This document shows, in pieces, positions 1 through 9,794 of a stretch of 15,570 nucleotides of DNA. The notes under the pieces are model-generated. The model saw only the letters and a list, made by a program, of their open reading frames with translations, did not search any database and was not told the origin of the DNA. The number at the start of each line of letters is the position of its first letter. Positions within the stretch are counted from its first letter, which is position 1. The position numbers were made by a program, and so were the translations under genes. Origin of the DNA: JBFLVQ01 sp040758525 (GTDB taxonomy: Bacteria; Acidobacteriota; Blastocatellia; Chloracidobacteriales; JADJPF01); NCBI GenBank assembly GCA_040758525.1, contig JBFLVQ010000148.1, positions 1 through 15,570 on the forward strand. The letters run 5' to 3'.

Positions 1-54
1 TAAAGAATTATTTCTTAATAAATTCTAAACCGTGCAGTAGTAAAAAATAAGCGG

Positions 55-165
55 GCCTAACAAGTTGTTGTAACCGATTCGGTACTCGCGCTCATCATAC
101 GGCTCGTAGCAACTCACTGCATAATCATTATGCTGCTACCTTGCAGCTTAGCTCAACCGTTAGTC
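55..165 (+). repeat. attC-like imperfect inverted repeat (candidate only)
   Basis: Seen: GCCTAAC at 55-61, a 2-nt spacer, GTTG at 64-67, an interior of about 86 nt with its own stems, CAAC at 154-157, one extra base, then GTTAG at 159-163. The outer arms CTAAC/GTTAG and GTTG/CAAC pair in the order and spacing of the R and L boxes of integron attC sites. The extra unpaired base next to the L box is also attC-like. Against this, the R' box reads GTTAGTC, one mismatch from the GTTRRRY consensus, and the interior is not palindromic along its whole length. No integrase or cassette array is visible. The resemblance may be chance. Confidence 0.25.
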
Positions 166-219
166 GTCCAGTAGTTCCTCAAGAAGATCAAGAAAAGAAT
201 TACCAGTAAGCAGCGGCAT
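160..219 (-). CDS. Possible 19-aa acidic small ORF
   Basis: A short ORF reads MPLLTGNSFLDLLEELLDD and then TAA. It lies just downstream of the 633-aa gene and in the same frame: after that gene's TAA the frame stays open for another 30 codons, through this ATG, to the next TAA. The C-terminal half is an acidic amphipathic helix. There is no clear Shine-Dalgarno sequence before the ATG. It could be a leftover C-terminal extension of the upstream gene, an independent microprotein or chance. I favour chance or a relic. Confidence 0.15.
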   Translation of the reverse strand: MPLLTGNSFLDLLEELLDD

Positions 220-252
220 TGAGCGCGATCTGCCAGGGCAATAGTAGCTTTC

Positions 253-2154
253 TTAACGGGTTTGCGGTTGTGCTGTTGAGCTACGATCCTTGGGCGCACT
301 AGCAGGTGAAAAAAGATAATTCAACTGCTCGTTTATTACTCCTTGATCACTGCTCTGTTCAAAAGTTACCGTACTCACATTACCTACTACACCAAGCAGA
401 CTAGAGATATTCTCACTAAAGAAATTTATCTTTCTCTCTTCCGCAGCTTCCTCACCTTCTTCATCTACCGACTGAGTAGGTGTTGTGCGCACACTGGTAC
501 TACCATCTAGCCGGCGCATCAGTTTGTCAAAAGGAGTCTTAGTACCCTGTAGACGTACAACTGCATAACTTTCCAGGTTTGTCTTGGTATATTCAGTAGT
601 AGCGGTAGCACTAGTCTGTTGTACCAATTTCGTGAGGTAATCACGAGCATTAGCAATTATCAGAAACTTATCAACCAATAGATAAGTGCCGCCATGCTCT
701 ATCAGTGTTTGAGCAAGGCTACGTGGTCCTCCTGCTTCACCTTGCCATTCGAATTTAACCACACCACCAGTGACAACAAAGCGCTGCTTCAACTGCTCAG
801 CAATAACTGCTTCTAGTTTTGCTGGTACAAATTTTCCTGGTTTAGCAAGTTCTATCACTAATGCGCGATTGAAATTTACGAACGAAGTCTCTGTATCTAC
901 CACTGGATCAGTAATGAGTGCATATCGTAATGGTTCTGTTTCTGCCAATATTCCATCAAGTGCGGTAGCTAGTAGAGGTCTAGAAGATTTTGTTGCCGCT
1001 TCTGCAAAGGTCAAATCTTCGCTATCAATATCTAGATCAAAGCGCTCATCTAACCAGGTATAACGTTGATACTGTCGTGCGCTGGAATCTTCATAGGAAC
1101 TGTATTCTCGTGTATAAGCATTGTTATAGACACGCGATGGCAGTGTAGCCGCACGCTCTCGTCCAAACAGTAGTAGTTGCATTGCTTCGTAAAGCTGAGC
1201 ACGATCTTTCCCAACACTATGCACCTTTACTACCTGGGCATCGATAGGAGCAAATCGCAGCACACCCGACAAGTCTCCTGCCAGATTGGTTTGACGATCG
1301 CGTGCTGCCTCTGTGAGAATAAACCAGCGTCGTTCTCGGAAACTCTCTGCACCGATCTCCAGATCAATAAGACCTTGTGAAATGGTGGCTAGTTGAGAAA
1401 CATTGTCGTGTATCCAGTAAGCTTTGAAATAACGATTTTGATTGAGCGCAACCTGATCAAGCCAAAGAGTAATATCGTGAGCAACAAATCCCTTAGCATT
1501 AGTTGCCGTAGCTACAATCGTCTCTACCAATCGATCTGATGATTTTCTATCTGTAATATTCTGTAATGTACGTTTCATCAGATCTTCACTAGTAGCCATT
1601 AGCGCACGGTTACCTTGTAGAGCAAAAGCAAAGGTTCGATCTTCTTCACCCAATTCCGATTTAAGCACTTTGATGTAATAGACTGTGTTGCCATGCTTGC
1701 GAGATTCTAACTGACTAGCCAATTGTAGTAACGAAGCAGAAGCAGCACGACTAGCTGGTAACTCTGTGATAAAGACAAATTGGAGTGCGCCAATATCGTA
1801 GAGCGCAATTGCAGACTGCCCACCTACGGCATTGAGAAAACCCGTCTCATCGAGAGGTGCGCCAACTGCTTGCTCGAATTCATCTAAGCGCTCGCGAAAC
1901 TTCAAAGCCAAGCGAGAATTGGTAAAGGCCTGAAAACTTGCGCTCTGATAGTAACGCTTATGCGCGCCAGAATTGTACCAAGCACGTAGTTGTGTGCCCA
2001 AATTCCGCGATTGTACATAGACGATCGCACCTTTAGGCAAAACTTGAGCAGAGGGAAACATCTCTGCCAACCCCGCAGGTGTAACACGATCACTTGCTAA
2101 CGTCAGCACACTCATTGCCAGTATTGCTACAATTGTCAGTTGTCTTTTTCTCAT
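253..2154 (-). CDS. Secreted DUF3352-like protein of unknown function, third gene of the operon
   Basis: The 633-aa product starts with a basic tip and hydrophobic core (about residues 4-20, MRKRQLTIVA then ILAMSVLTLA), a typical Sec signal with likely cleavage near A20. The mature protein shows an internal duplication. Residues ~123-200 and ~425-515 share the order: hydrophobic strand (FVFITEL / ALVIELA), amphipathic helix, strand, then a GN/GGT turn with strand and helix (ALMATSEDLMKRTL / LIIANARDYLTKLV). This resembles DUF3352-type periplasmic modules, but that match is by eye only. A tyrosine- and serine-rich stretch lies at ~342-367 and an acidic linker (DEEGEEAAEE) at ~564-573. No cysteine or catalytic motif is seen. 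The ATG follows the TAG of the upstream TPR gene by 2 nt, so translation is probably coupled. Function unknown; an envelope partner of the TPR and VIT-VWA proteins is inferred. Confidence 0.85.
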   Translation of the reverse strand: MRKRQLTIVAILAMSVLTLASDRVTPAGLAEMFPSAQVLPKGAIVYVQSRNLGTQLRAWYNSGAHKRYYQSASFQAFTNSRLALKFRERLDEFEQAVGAPLDETGFLNAVGGQSAIALYDIGALQFVFITELPASRAASASLLQLASQLESRKHGNTVYYIKVLKSELGEEDRTFAFALQGNRALMATSEDLMKRTLQNITDRKSSDRLVETIVATATNAKGFVAHDITLWLDQVALNQNRYFKAYWIHDNVSQLATISQGLIDLEIGAESFRERRWFILTEAARDRQTNLAGDLSGVLRFAPIDAQVVKVHSVGKDRAQLYEAMQLLLFGRERAATLPSRVYNNAYTREYSSYEDSSARQYQRYTWLDERFDLDIDSEDLTFAEAATKSSRPLLATALDGILAETEPLRYALITDPVVDTETSFVNFNRALVIELAKPGKFVPAKLEAVIAEQLKQRFVVTGGVVKFEWQGEAGGPRSLAQTLIEHGGTYLLVDKFLIIANARDYLTKLVQQTSATATTEYTKTNLESYAVVRLQGTKTPFDKLMRRLDGSTSVRTTPTQSVDEEGEEAAEERKINFFSENISSLLGVVGNVSTVTFEQSSDQGVINEQLNYLFSPASAPKDRSSTAQPQTR

Positions 2155-2156
2155 AA

Positions 2157-5100
2157 CTAAAACCCCACGGGCTGAATTTGTGCGCTCAATACAGATTCTG
2201 TTAACGCATTATCCAGTCTCAAAGATGTATTACGTCCTGCCTGCAATTTGTCGTACTGTATTGTTAACTGCAAGCGTCGCTGTTCTACACTAGCGATCTC
2301 TTCTGGAGCAGTAAGTTGCTCCTGATAGGCTGCTAGGATATCTATTGCCTTAACCAGATCACCAACCTTGATAGCTACATCTACCAGTGTCTTAAGTACA
2401 GTACGATCGCTAGCCTGTCGGCGCTCTATGGCTGCTTCGGCTAGTGTGAGATATTTGCTACGATCTGCACTATTGTCCGCCGCTGTGTAATTGAAGGCAT
2501 GAATCTCGTAATCCTCTTCTTCTGATTGAGAACCCTCCTCTTCATTTTCGCTCTCCTGATTAGGTGAGAAGGAGTGTGGAACAGAAGGGCCAAGGGCAAG
2601 CGCAGCTTGTGGCTGGCCAACTGCATAAAGCTGCAGAAGTGTTGCACGAGGGTTTTCATAGGCAAAGGCAAGTGACCTAGCAACTATCTCAGCGCTGCCA
2701 TCTGCATAAATAGCCTCTTGTAAGGCAACCCGGGCAGCATCATTGTTCTTAGCAGCCAACTGTAGTGTGGCATTCATCAATCGTGCTTGTGCCGCCGTGC
2801 TTGCCGTGCCTGCGTTTGCTAGTAGAGTACGAGCTTCATCTTGACGTTGTGCGACAATCAACAGACCCGCATAGAGAAGTTGTGAATTGTAGTCTGTCTT
2901 GCTCTGCAAAGAGAGTAATAAGTTATCGAATACTCCTACATCAGCCTTGGCAATTTGTGGCAGCAACTCAATTGCCTGTGCACGCAATCCATTATCTGTC
3001 TCACGATCATCGATAAGCTGCTTGAGTAGATCAACACCGAATGAGACACGTTTTACCTCAACGGCAAGTCGCGCTAGTTCGAGTCGATTCTCTCGCAGTG
3101 CAGGATTCAATTGTTGGGCTCGCTCACGCCATTGGAATGCCTGATTGTAATGGCGATAGCGTGCTGCTAACAGGCCCGCATTGGCAGCCGCCTCAGCACT
3201 ACCAACAACACCTACCATACGCTGTAACCAAGCTAATCCTTCATTGTTACGACCACGCCGCAATTCTACACTAGCAATACCGCTGAAATTGGCAATGCTT
3301 GCCTCGCCCTCGTTGAGCTGATTGCGATAATAATCATAGAGTAGCTCATCGGCGGCTTGTATCTGTCGCTCATTTACAAGCAATGTGTAAGCTTTCAAGT
3401 GGCGGTCAGTAGCTTCCGTAACAGGTTGCTGCCGCTGTGCCAGGCCAGCAAAGCGACGTAATGAAGCAACTGCCTCAGCTACTTTTCCTTCGCGTAGATC
3501 AACAGTTGCACGCGCCATATCCAGCCATTCTGATCTAGCTTCGGTCTGTGCTGTGGTTGTGCCATAAAGATTCTCGCTTGAATCCTCAATAAACTTTAGT
3601 TGTCGGCGTGCCTCTGTTAGTTCATTGCGCGAGATTAGAAAATCTATGAATTTTCGTGAATGGTTGTCTAACTGCTTTTTAGCACTCTCTGCTGCATAGT
3701 TATATTCATCATTACCAAGTGAGGCTGCTAGCAGATCGTCTGCGTACCGTTCTAGCATCACGCGATAAAGTAATACACGATCCTCAATCGGTACAATCAG
3801 CTCCTCATTCAGTAACATTGCACCGAGCAGACGATTCTCTGGATTATCTTGCATCACACGATAGAACATCTGTGCCGTTGTGTGTGCCCGTATCATATCT
3901 TGACTACCTGTACGCGCCACTTTGCGTATAAATGGCTGTAGGTCAGTCCAAGGCAACTTAACCAAAGCACGGGTAAGGAATCGCTCTACAGCCGGTAATG
4001 CTTCTGTTAAGAGTCCATGGTTGCTCATCGCAGTGAAGTAGCTATCATGCTGAAGCACTCCTGCATTACGTTTTGCAATCAGGTTATTCCAAGCTGCCAG
4101 TGCACGTGTACGGTCACCGCGTAGAAAATGATAATTACCTTCTGCTACTAATATTGCAGGGGATGTTGGCGCTAGCTCTCCCGCAAGTGCGAGATGTTGC
4201 TCGGCAAGCGGATAATTCTTGTTGTTGATATAGAAGTTTGCCAGCTCTAATTGTGCAGAAGCATCCTGAGGCTTATCTTCCAACTTGGCAATAATATATT
4301 TGCGCGCTTCCTTGGCTCGCTCAGGAGTCAGTTGTAACCAAACACCATAGTTTGATGCTGTTACATACCAATCTGAATTGTAGAGTACCGTGTTTTCATC
4401 AGGTTTCTTACCAACCATCTCTCTAATTGGTTTAAGGAAGAGTGCAGATTGGAAGGAAGCCTCTACGGCAGGTGAACGATCCCGGAAATATAGGCTGACT
4501 TGAGCACGACGCGAGGCACGCCAAGCAGAACTTAAATCTGTATGGTCGATCGCTGCTATTGCCAGATTCTTATCACCACGCAAGATCAAGAAATTGATCA
4601 ATTGTAGTTGATATGGATGAGAGTGCTTGGCCAGTTCTGTCAATTCATCGCGCCGACCTAGATCCGCAAGCAACGTGAGATAGCGCTCAATGGCTGCATC
4701 CTGATTGAGAGTAATCTTGCCGCTACGAGTACGATAGTAGTTGCGTAGTGCATCTAGTTCACGCTCTGTTGCTCCTACCTTACCCCAATAATCGGCCAAT
4801 AATAGATAATCGTAGTTATAGGTAGTGGTGAGCCGTTTAACTTCCTGCTCAAGTGTCTCTGCTGCTTTTGTGTAGAGACCATAACGATCATAGAAACTAA
4901 GCAGGGTTCGCAACTGAGCATCATAGATACTCCTGTCAGCGGCAGTGCGCGCATTGTAAGCGTTATCTTTCAACTTGATCAGGACAGCCTCCTGCAACTC
5001 TGCAAGACCAGCCGCATCTGCTAATGATGCCACACTACGTAATTCATCTTGAGTGGACTGACCATAGTCATTCTTATTTTGTATGTACTGTCGCAATAGG

Positions 5101-8100
5101 GCAGTAAGCTCAAGTCGCTCTTTCGGTGAACAATATTCAACAACCTGACGTCCAAACTGCTGCTTGATAAAACCATCCACCATCTCACTAGCATAACGGG
5201 CACGGTTAGAATCATTTTCACCCGATTCACCCGATGCTTTTGTCAGTGCTGATTTCAAATTGTTCAACTCAGTGTAGGTACGTGTAGCATTAAAACTCTT
5301 CAGCAATGCTAGACTATAGTTGGAGAGGTCTTGTGAAATAAGATCCTCTTTATAAGGATCCCTTCTAAAAGCATCAATCCCTTCCTGGTAGAACTGTAAG
5401 GCAAGTTTCGAGTAGCCATGCGTTGCAAGCAGATCACCTGCCTGGAAGCGCAATGATACCGTTACTTTGGGATTGCGCATCAGGCTCTCACGTAATGTTG
5501 CAATCGCAGCATCGGGCTTACCAGACTGAATCTGTACAGTGGCAATCTTAGTTAACCAAACAGGATCGTTGTTAGTAATCTCATAACACTTACGTAGCGC
5601 TGTGATCGCTTCGTCATAACGTTGTAAGAGCACATAACGATTAGCAAGCAGTTCACGCAATTCTACCCGTTGTGGCTCATTCAGTGTCGCTAGTCGATAC
5701 TGTTCTGCTTCTTTGTTGATATCGCCTAAACTTGCATAGATACCTGCTAACACAAGATTCCAACGATAATTCTTATAAGACTTCTTAGCTAGGTCTTCAT
5801 AATATTTTGTGAAACGCTCTAGTTGTCCATTAGCCTGACCATAACGGAAGGCTGCTTGTACAATGGCGCCATCTTCTGGACGACGATTTATGATCTCTAT
5901 GTACTGATCAATAACTTCGCTAGCACGATTCAGCTTGGTAAGAGTGTTAATCATGGCAAGACGTAGCTCAATGGTACGACTGATCGCATCCTCACGCTCA
6001 AGACCAGCTTCTGCTACTTGCTTTAAACTACCTTGATACAATTCGACGAGTGCATCTTGCTTACCCATAGTGCCAAGCACAGAAACCAGCAGACCAAAGA
6101 ATTCACTATCAAAGGGGTGCGCTACATACCAAGCGCGCGCAGTCTGCTCTGCCTCATTAAGCCGATTGGCTGCCTCTAATCGCTTCGCTAGCTGTAAGGT
6201 AAATTGGCGTTGATAGTCACCCTTGGCTCGCCCAGCAGCCTGTTTATAAAGATCGATTGCCTTATCGAGTAGACCTACACGCCAGTAATACTGTGTAGTC
6301 TCCTGCACAACACCTAAATTGGTTGGATAATTTCCAATTAACTTATCGAAGATACCAGTAGCACGATCTATATTGCGACGCTGTTCGTAGAAAGCTGCTA
6401 GTTGTAGTCGGTACTTAAGCGCCTCTCGATCATCGCGCGCCAATTCTGTCAACCTTATAATTACCCGTTCCTCATCTTGAGCAAGCCGTTCACGGCGGAA
6501 TATATCCCTAGCAGCTTCAAGAAACTCTATCTCTGTGCGACGCGCAACCTGTTCTCGTAATAGACTGTCGGCTTCGCCTTCTTTGCCTGCTTCACGCAAG
6601 TAGTCTGAATAACCGAGTGTAAGCATCCAATTATCTGGTTGTGCTGCGATACGCTGCTGATAATTACGTGCAATCACCTGGGCAAAATCGCGGCGCGGAG
6701 TAAGTTGTACTAATCGCTTGATAACAGTCTGGCGACCTTCACCAGTCTCTGAGAGCACACTTACATATTCGGCAATCGCTTCTGACCATTTCCCTTTACC
6801 TTCATATATCGCACCCATTTTGTAAGCCAGTAGCGTCTGATCACCAGCACTATCACGGTAGAGTTTAATTGTGCGTATCGAATCATCAAATTGGAAATAG
6901 TCCCAATAGATACTGGCTACTTCCAGATAGGTGTTAGAGATGCCCTGCTCTGGCGTTAAGATAGTGTCCCAAGTCTGACGTGCACGCACAAAATCTCCCA
7001 ATTCTGCAAAGATCTCACCAGCTTTGGTCTTGTAACTATGCTCGGTTGGATAGATACGCGCTAGCTTCATATAGACAGCCGCTGACTCTTCAGCAGCTTT
7101 ACGATCACTATAACTTAAGGAACGTGTAAGATCACCCAAGCGTAGCGCAAAATGGAGTTCACCAGGATAACTAGCGGTCAAGAAACGGTAGGTATCGACT
7201 GCCTCATTGAAGTGTGATAGCGCAATGGCAGCATCAGCAGTGAAGAGTCGATAAGCAATCGAATTTGCTGAAGCTTTACGTGCCTGATCATAGTGCGCGC
7301 GTAGCTCATTGTTACGCGCCAAATCGGTAATAAGCTTATCGCGTATTGTGCGGTCGGCAGCATAATATTGTTTTGAGAGCAGTAGCCAATCTGGCCGACC
7401 AATCCATTGACTATATGCTTTGCCACCGCTATAGCGTGACTCGTGGTAGCGTAGTAATCCTTGCACAAATGTGAGGTTGTGAGGAAAACGTTTAAGAGCA
7501 TAATTGTAAAGCTCAAAATAGAGCTGTGAATCGTAATTGACATCGCCAACATTGTAACGGCTGAGTGCAGCAAAGCGTTGTAAGTATTCGTTAATATCAT
7601 CTTGATCAAAGATCTCTACAATCTCGCGGGAATATTGTTGGAATGCGTCTCGCTGCTTGTTGCGTATATACCAACGTGCCAATCTATGGTACCAAGTGTT
7701 GTCTTGAAAGCGCTGTACGGCTGCTGTGTAGACTTTCAGTTGTTCACCAACAATATCGGTTGAGCCTAGCCATTTCAGCATACGCTCATATAGGCCTTCC
7801 TCATTAGGATGCTTCTTTATTTCACTCCAGAAGAAACGTAGTGTCTCGGTCTTCTTCTTTTCTGTAGCAAAACTTGAAACCACGCGCTCAAGCACTGATG
7901 AATAGGTGATCTTGTCAGAAGTATCAACAGGATTGCCTAGATAATCATATGGTGTCTGGAAAGTATCATAATTTGGATCGACTTCATATTGAGTATCACT
8001 ACCGCGATCAGAAGGATCATAGACATCACTATAAGACTCAAGTTGTCTTTGTGTCTCTTCGGCAGCAGCACGCTCAAGTGCAGTAGGTTGGTAGCTCCAA

Positions 8101-9794
8101 CGCATACGTGAAACTGGTAGCAAGCGCTGACCATTAGCGCGCTGGTTAGCAATACGATCAAGCAGTGCAATCAATACTGTGCGCTCTGCCTGACGCTGTC
8201 CTAGCGCTACCTGTGCATCTGCGATCTTAACGGCAACTTCGTTATAGTTGCGGGCATTGGGAAACTGCTGTTGGAATTGGCGGCCCAATTCAATAACCAA
8301 TTTATGCTCACCAAAACCAGCAAAGACAGCGAGCAGATCTTCATACATCAATGGCAACTTCTGCGAGTTAGCATACTCTCGTTTGAAGCTATTGAAGATA
8401 CGATAAGCAAATGCACGGTTAAAATAAGAGCCAGCAGACTGTTCTTTATTATTAAACTCGTTAGGAACATTCTCGCCCGAGAGGATCAGTGAAAGTACAC
8501 CATTGAGCACCCCTGGATTCTGATCAATGGTAGCAATATCTTGGTAAAGCGATAGATCCCCACGGCTCAAGCGTACTGGCTGTGAACCAGCATCTACCAA
8601 TACTTTGAAGATACGAAAGAGTGACTCTTCGCGCGCTGGTGTAGCAGGGGTCAATCCACCAGTTAGATAAAGAGTATATAGATAACGAGAAGCTTGATCA
8701 TATTGGCCTATAGAGATAAACAGACCCGCCAATGTCTCTAGTTCTGCCGGTGTCCAGTTGCCCTGTGTGCCTCGCTTAGCTTCATAACTGACGAGTAGGC
8801 TGGCAGCATTGGGGAGGTTGCCTTCATAAGCATAAACATTGAAGAGGCGTAAAACCGTATTAAAATTGCCTTTCTGTGTCCATTCTGCTTGCAAGGCGCG
8901 TCGGTAAGATTGATAACGTCCTAATCGTCGTAGTAGTGCGTAATAGTCTGCGGCAATGGCTTGTGGCCAGAGTGGATCGAAAGCATCACGATAAACTGCC
9001 TCTGCCTTTGCACGATCATTCTGAGCCTCATAAACACTAGCGCGCGCTTTCAAGAAGTATTGTAGATGTTGTGGATATTTACCTTGATATGAATTGATCA
9101 CAGCAAGCGCTTCAGGATAATTCTTCTTGATCATCAACTCTTCAAAATAGTTCTTCACCAGTTGTACATTCTCAGGATCAGCAGCAATCATCTCCTTATA
9201 AAAAGAGGCAGGAGAGAACTCCTTGAGAGTATGATCATGAATAACGGAAAGGATTTCGCGGTAGATTGCCTCGCGTTCTGCAGGTCTAGATGCTTTCGCC
9301 AGGCGTTGCAGAGTCTCTACCTGGATCTTGAACTGCCCACTATTGTGGTAGAAGATCGCCAACTTGCGTAGCGCGCCAGGGGAGTTCTGTTTTAGCGCAA
9401 CATACTGCTCCATTTCACTAGCCGCTTTATCAAAGCGTTCCAAGCGTGTATCAAGTGAAGCAGCATAAAGGTGCAAGCGTGCATCCTTGGGGTATTTGGT
9501 AAGTAATCCAGCTAGTTGCTCACGCGCCTTCTCATAAGGTCTTGGTACTTGTGCATTAGTACCGAAAAACTCCTCCGTTGTATAGAGCGCAGTATTGATA
9601 TCGGCTTGTGGAGCTAGATCTGGATTAGCGGAGGGAGCAGGAATAATACGTCCTGGTGTAACCGCCGCCGGTGGTGTGCTTTTACCTTGTTGGCTGCGTG
9701 ATCGCTGTTGACTAGTAAAAGCTAACTGAGGCGTCATCCAGTAGATTGCCGCTGCCAGTATCGTGATGGCAAAAATAACAAATGTCCGCTTCAT
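2157..9794 (-). CDS. Giant tetratricopeptide-repeat protein (2545 aa), exported or inner-membrane anchored
   Basis: The N-terminus has a short basic tip and a hydrophobic segment (about residues 5-20, FVIFAITILAAAIYW), a signal peptide or signal anchor. A Q/S/P-rich linker to about residue 70 follows. Almost all the rest is alpha-helical TPR/HEAT-like solenoid. Clear TPR pairs lie near 95-165, 1365-1480 (for example RVELRELLANRYVLLQRYDE) and 1845-1895 (QLELANFYINNKNYPLAEQH). Between these the repeats are degenerate, which suggests a continuous superhelix of several dozen helix pairs. An acidic low-complexity insert (runs of E and S) sits near 2405-2435. Only two cysteines are visible. TPR solenoids are scaffolds for protein binding; no enzyme domain is seen. 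The ATG overlaps the stop of the VIT-VWA gene (ATGA), indicating translational coupling. The frame is unbroken over 7.6 kb, so it is under selection. It probably scaffolds the two neighbouring secreted products (inference). Confidence 0.95.
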   Translation of the reverse strand: MKRTFVIFAITILAAAIYWMTPQLAFTSQQRSRSQQGKSTPPAAVTPGRIIPAPSANPDLAPQADINTALYTTEEFFGTNAQVPRPYEKAREQLAGLLTKYPKDARLHLYAASLDTRLERFDKAASEMEQYVALKQNSPGALRKLAIFYHNSGQFKIQVETLQRLAKASRPAEREAIYREILSVIHDHTLKEFSPASFYKEMIAADPENVQLVKNYFEELMIKKNYPEALAVINSYQGKYPQHLQYFLKARASVYEAQNDRAKAEAVYRDAFDPLWPQAIAADYYALLRRLGRYQSYRRALQAEWTQKGNFNTVLRLFNVYAYEGNLPNAASLLVSYEAKRGTQGNWTPAELETLAGLFISIGQYDQASRYLYTLYLTGGLTPATPAREESLFRIFKVLVDAGSQPVRLSRGDLSLYQDIATIDQNPGVLNGVLSLILSGENVPNEFNNKEQSAGSYFNRAFAYRIFNSFKREYANSQKLPLMYEDLLAVFAGFGEHKLVIELGRQFQQQFPNARNYNEVAVKIADAQVALGQRQAERTVLIALLDRIANQRANGQRLLPVSRMRWSYQPTALERAAAEETQRQLESYSDVYDPSDRGSDTQYEVDPNYDTFQTPYDYLGNPVDTSDKITYSSVLERVVSSFATEKKKTETLRFFWSEIKKHPNEEGLYERMLKWLGSTDIVGEQLKVYTAAVQRFQDNTWYHRLARWYIRNKQRDAFQQYSREIVEIFDQDDINEYLQRFAALSRYNVGDVNYDSQLYFELYNYALKRFPHNLTFVQGLLRYHESRYSGGKAYSQWIGRPDWLLLSKQYYAADRTIRDKLITDLARNNELRAHYDQARKASANSIAYRLFTADAAIALSHFNEAVDTYRFLTASYPGELHFALRLGDLTRSLSYSDRKAAEESAAVYMKLARIYPTEHSYKTKAGEIFAELGDFVRARQTWDTILTPEQGISNTYLEVASIYWDYFQFDDSIRTIKLYRDSAGDQTLLAYKMGAIYEGKGKWSEAIAEYVSVLSETGEGRQTVIKRLVQLTPRRDFAQVIARNYQQRIAAQPDNWMLTLGYSDYLREAGKEGEADSLLREQVARRTEIEFLEAARDIFRRERLAQDEERVIIRLTELARDDREALKYRLQLAAFYEQRRNIDRATGIFDKLIGNYPTNLGVVQETTQYYWRVGLLDKAIDLYKQAAGRAKGDYQRQFTLQLAKRLEAANRLNEAEQTARAWYVAHPFDSEFFGLLVSVLGTMGKQDALVELYQGSLKQVAEAGLEREDAISRTIELRLAMINTLTKLNRASEVIDQYIEIINRRPEDGAIVQAAFRYGQANGQLERFTKYYEDLAKKSYKNYRWNLVLAGIYASLGDINKEAEQYRLATLNEPQRVELRELLANRYVLLQRYDEAITALRKCYEITNNDPVWLTKIATVQIQSGKPDAAIATLRESLMRNPKVTVSLRFQAGDLLATHGYSKLALQFYQEGIDAFRRDPYKEDLISQDLSNYSLALLKSFNATRTYTELNNLKSALTKASGESGENDSNRARYASEMVDGFIKQQFGRQVVEYCSPKERLELTALLRQYIQNKNDYGQSTQDELRSVASLADAAGLAELQEAVLIKLKDNAYNARTAADRSIYDAQLRTLLSFYDRYGLYTKAAETLEQEVKRLTTTYNYDYLLLADYWGKVGATERELDALRNYYRTRSGKITLNQDAAIERYLTLLADLGRRDELTELAKHSHPYQLQLINFLILRGDKNLAIAAIDHTDLSSAWRASRRAQVSLYFRDRSPAVEASFQSALFLKPIREMVGKKPDENTVLYNSDWYVTASNYGVWLQLTPERAKEARKYIIAKLEDKPQDASAQLELANFYINNKNYPLAEQHLALAGELAPTSPAILVAEGNYHFLRGDRTRALAAWNNLIAKRNAGVLQHDSYFTAMSNHGLLTEALPAVERFLTRALVKLPWTDLQPFIRKVARTGSQDMIRAHTTAQMFYRVMQDNPENRLLGAMLLNEELIVPIEDRVLLYRVMLERYADDLLAASLGNDEYNYAAESAKKQLDNHSRKFIDFLISRNELTEARRQLKFIEDSSENLYGTTTAQTEARSEWLDMARATVDLREGKVAEAVASLRRFAGLAQRQQPVTEATDRHLKAYTLLVNERQIQAADELLYDYYRNQLNEGEASIANFSGIASVELRRGRNNEGLAWLQRMVGVVGSAEAAANAGLLAARYRHYNQAFQWRERAQQLNPALRENRLELARLAVEVKRVSFGVDLLKQLIDDRETDNGLRAQAIELLPQIAKADVGVFDNLLLSLQSKTDYNSQLLYAGLLIVAQRQDEARTLLANAGTASTAAQARLMNATLQLAAKNNDAARVALQEAIYADGSAEIVARSLAFAYENPRATLLQLYAVGQPQAALALGPSVPHSFSPNQESENEEEGSQSEEEDYEIHAFNYTAADNSADRSKYLTLAEAAIERRQASDRTVLKTLVDVAIKVGDLVKAIDILAAYQEQLTAPEEIASVEQRRLQLTIQYDKLQAGRNTSLRLDNALTESVLSAQIQPVGF

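Larger units (their letters stand above)
1..252. other. Non-coding or uncertain region downstream of the minus-strand operon
   Basis: No convincing gene is visible. The segment lies downstream of the last operon gene and begins AT-rich. It contains a hairpin-forming stretch: GCATAAT, a single C, then ATTATGC at 119-133. This is flanked by a second complementary pair, GTAGCA at 106-111 and TGCTAC at 134-139, with a 7-nt bulge on one side. No strong GC stem followed by a T tract on the operon's strand was found. A weak 5-bp AAGAA/TTCTT stem near 4-17 is the only terminator-like candidate. An attC-like inverted repeat and a 19-codon ORF are listed separately. Confidence 0.6.

Noticed and set aside
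61..140. Possible tRNA because of several short stems near the left edge
   Set aside because: No acceptor stem, T-loop TTC signature or anticodon arm at proper spacing could be formed on either strand.
770..1063. 97-codon plus-strand frame
   Set aside because: It is antisense to the 633-aa gene, with no start signal or recognisable motif.
7178..7609. 143-codon minus-strand frame inside the TPR gene
   Set aside because: It lies on the same strand in another frame of the intact TPR gene, has no ribosome binding site and an unprotein-like composition.
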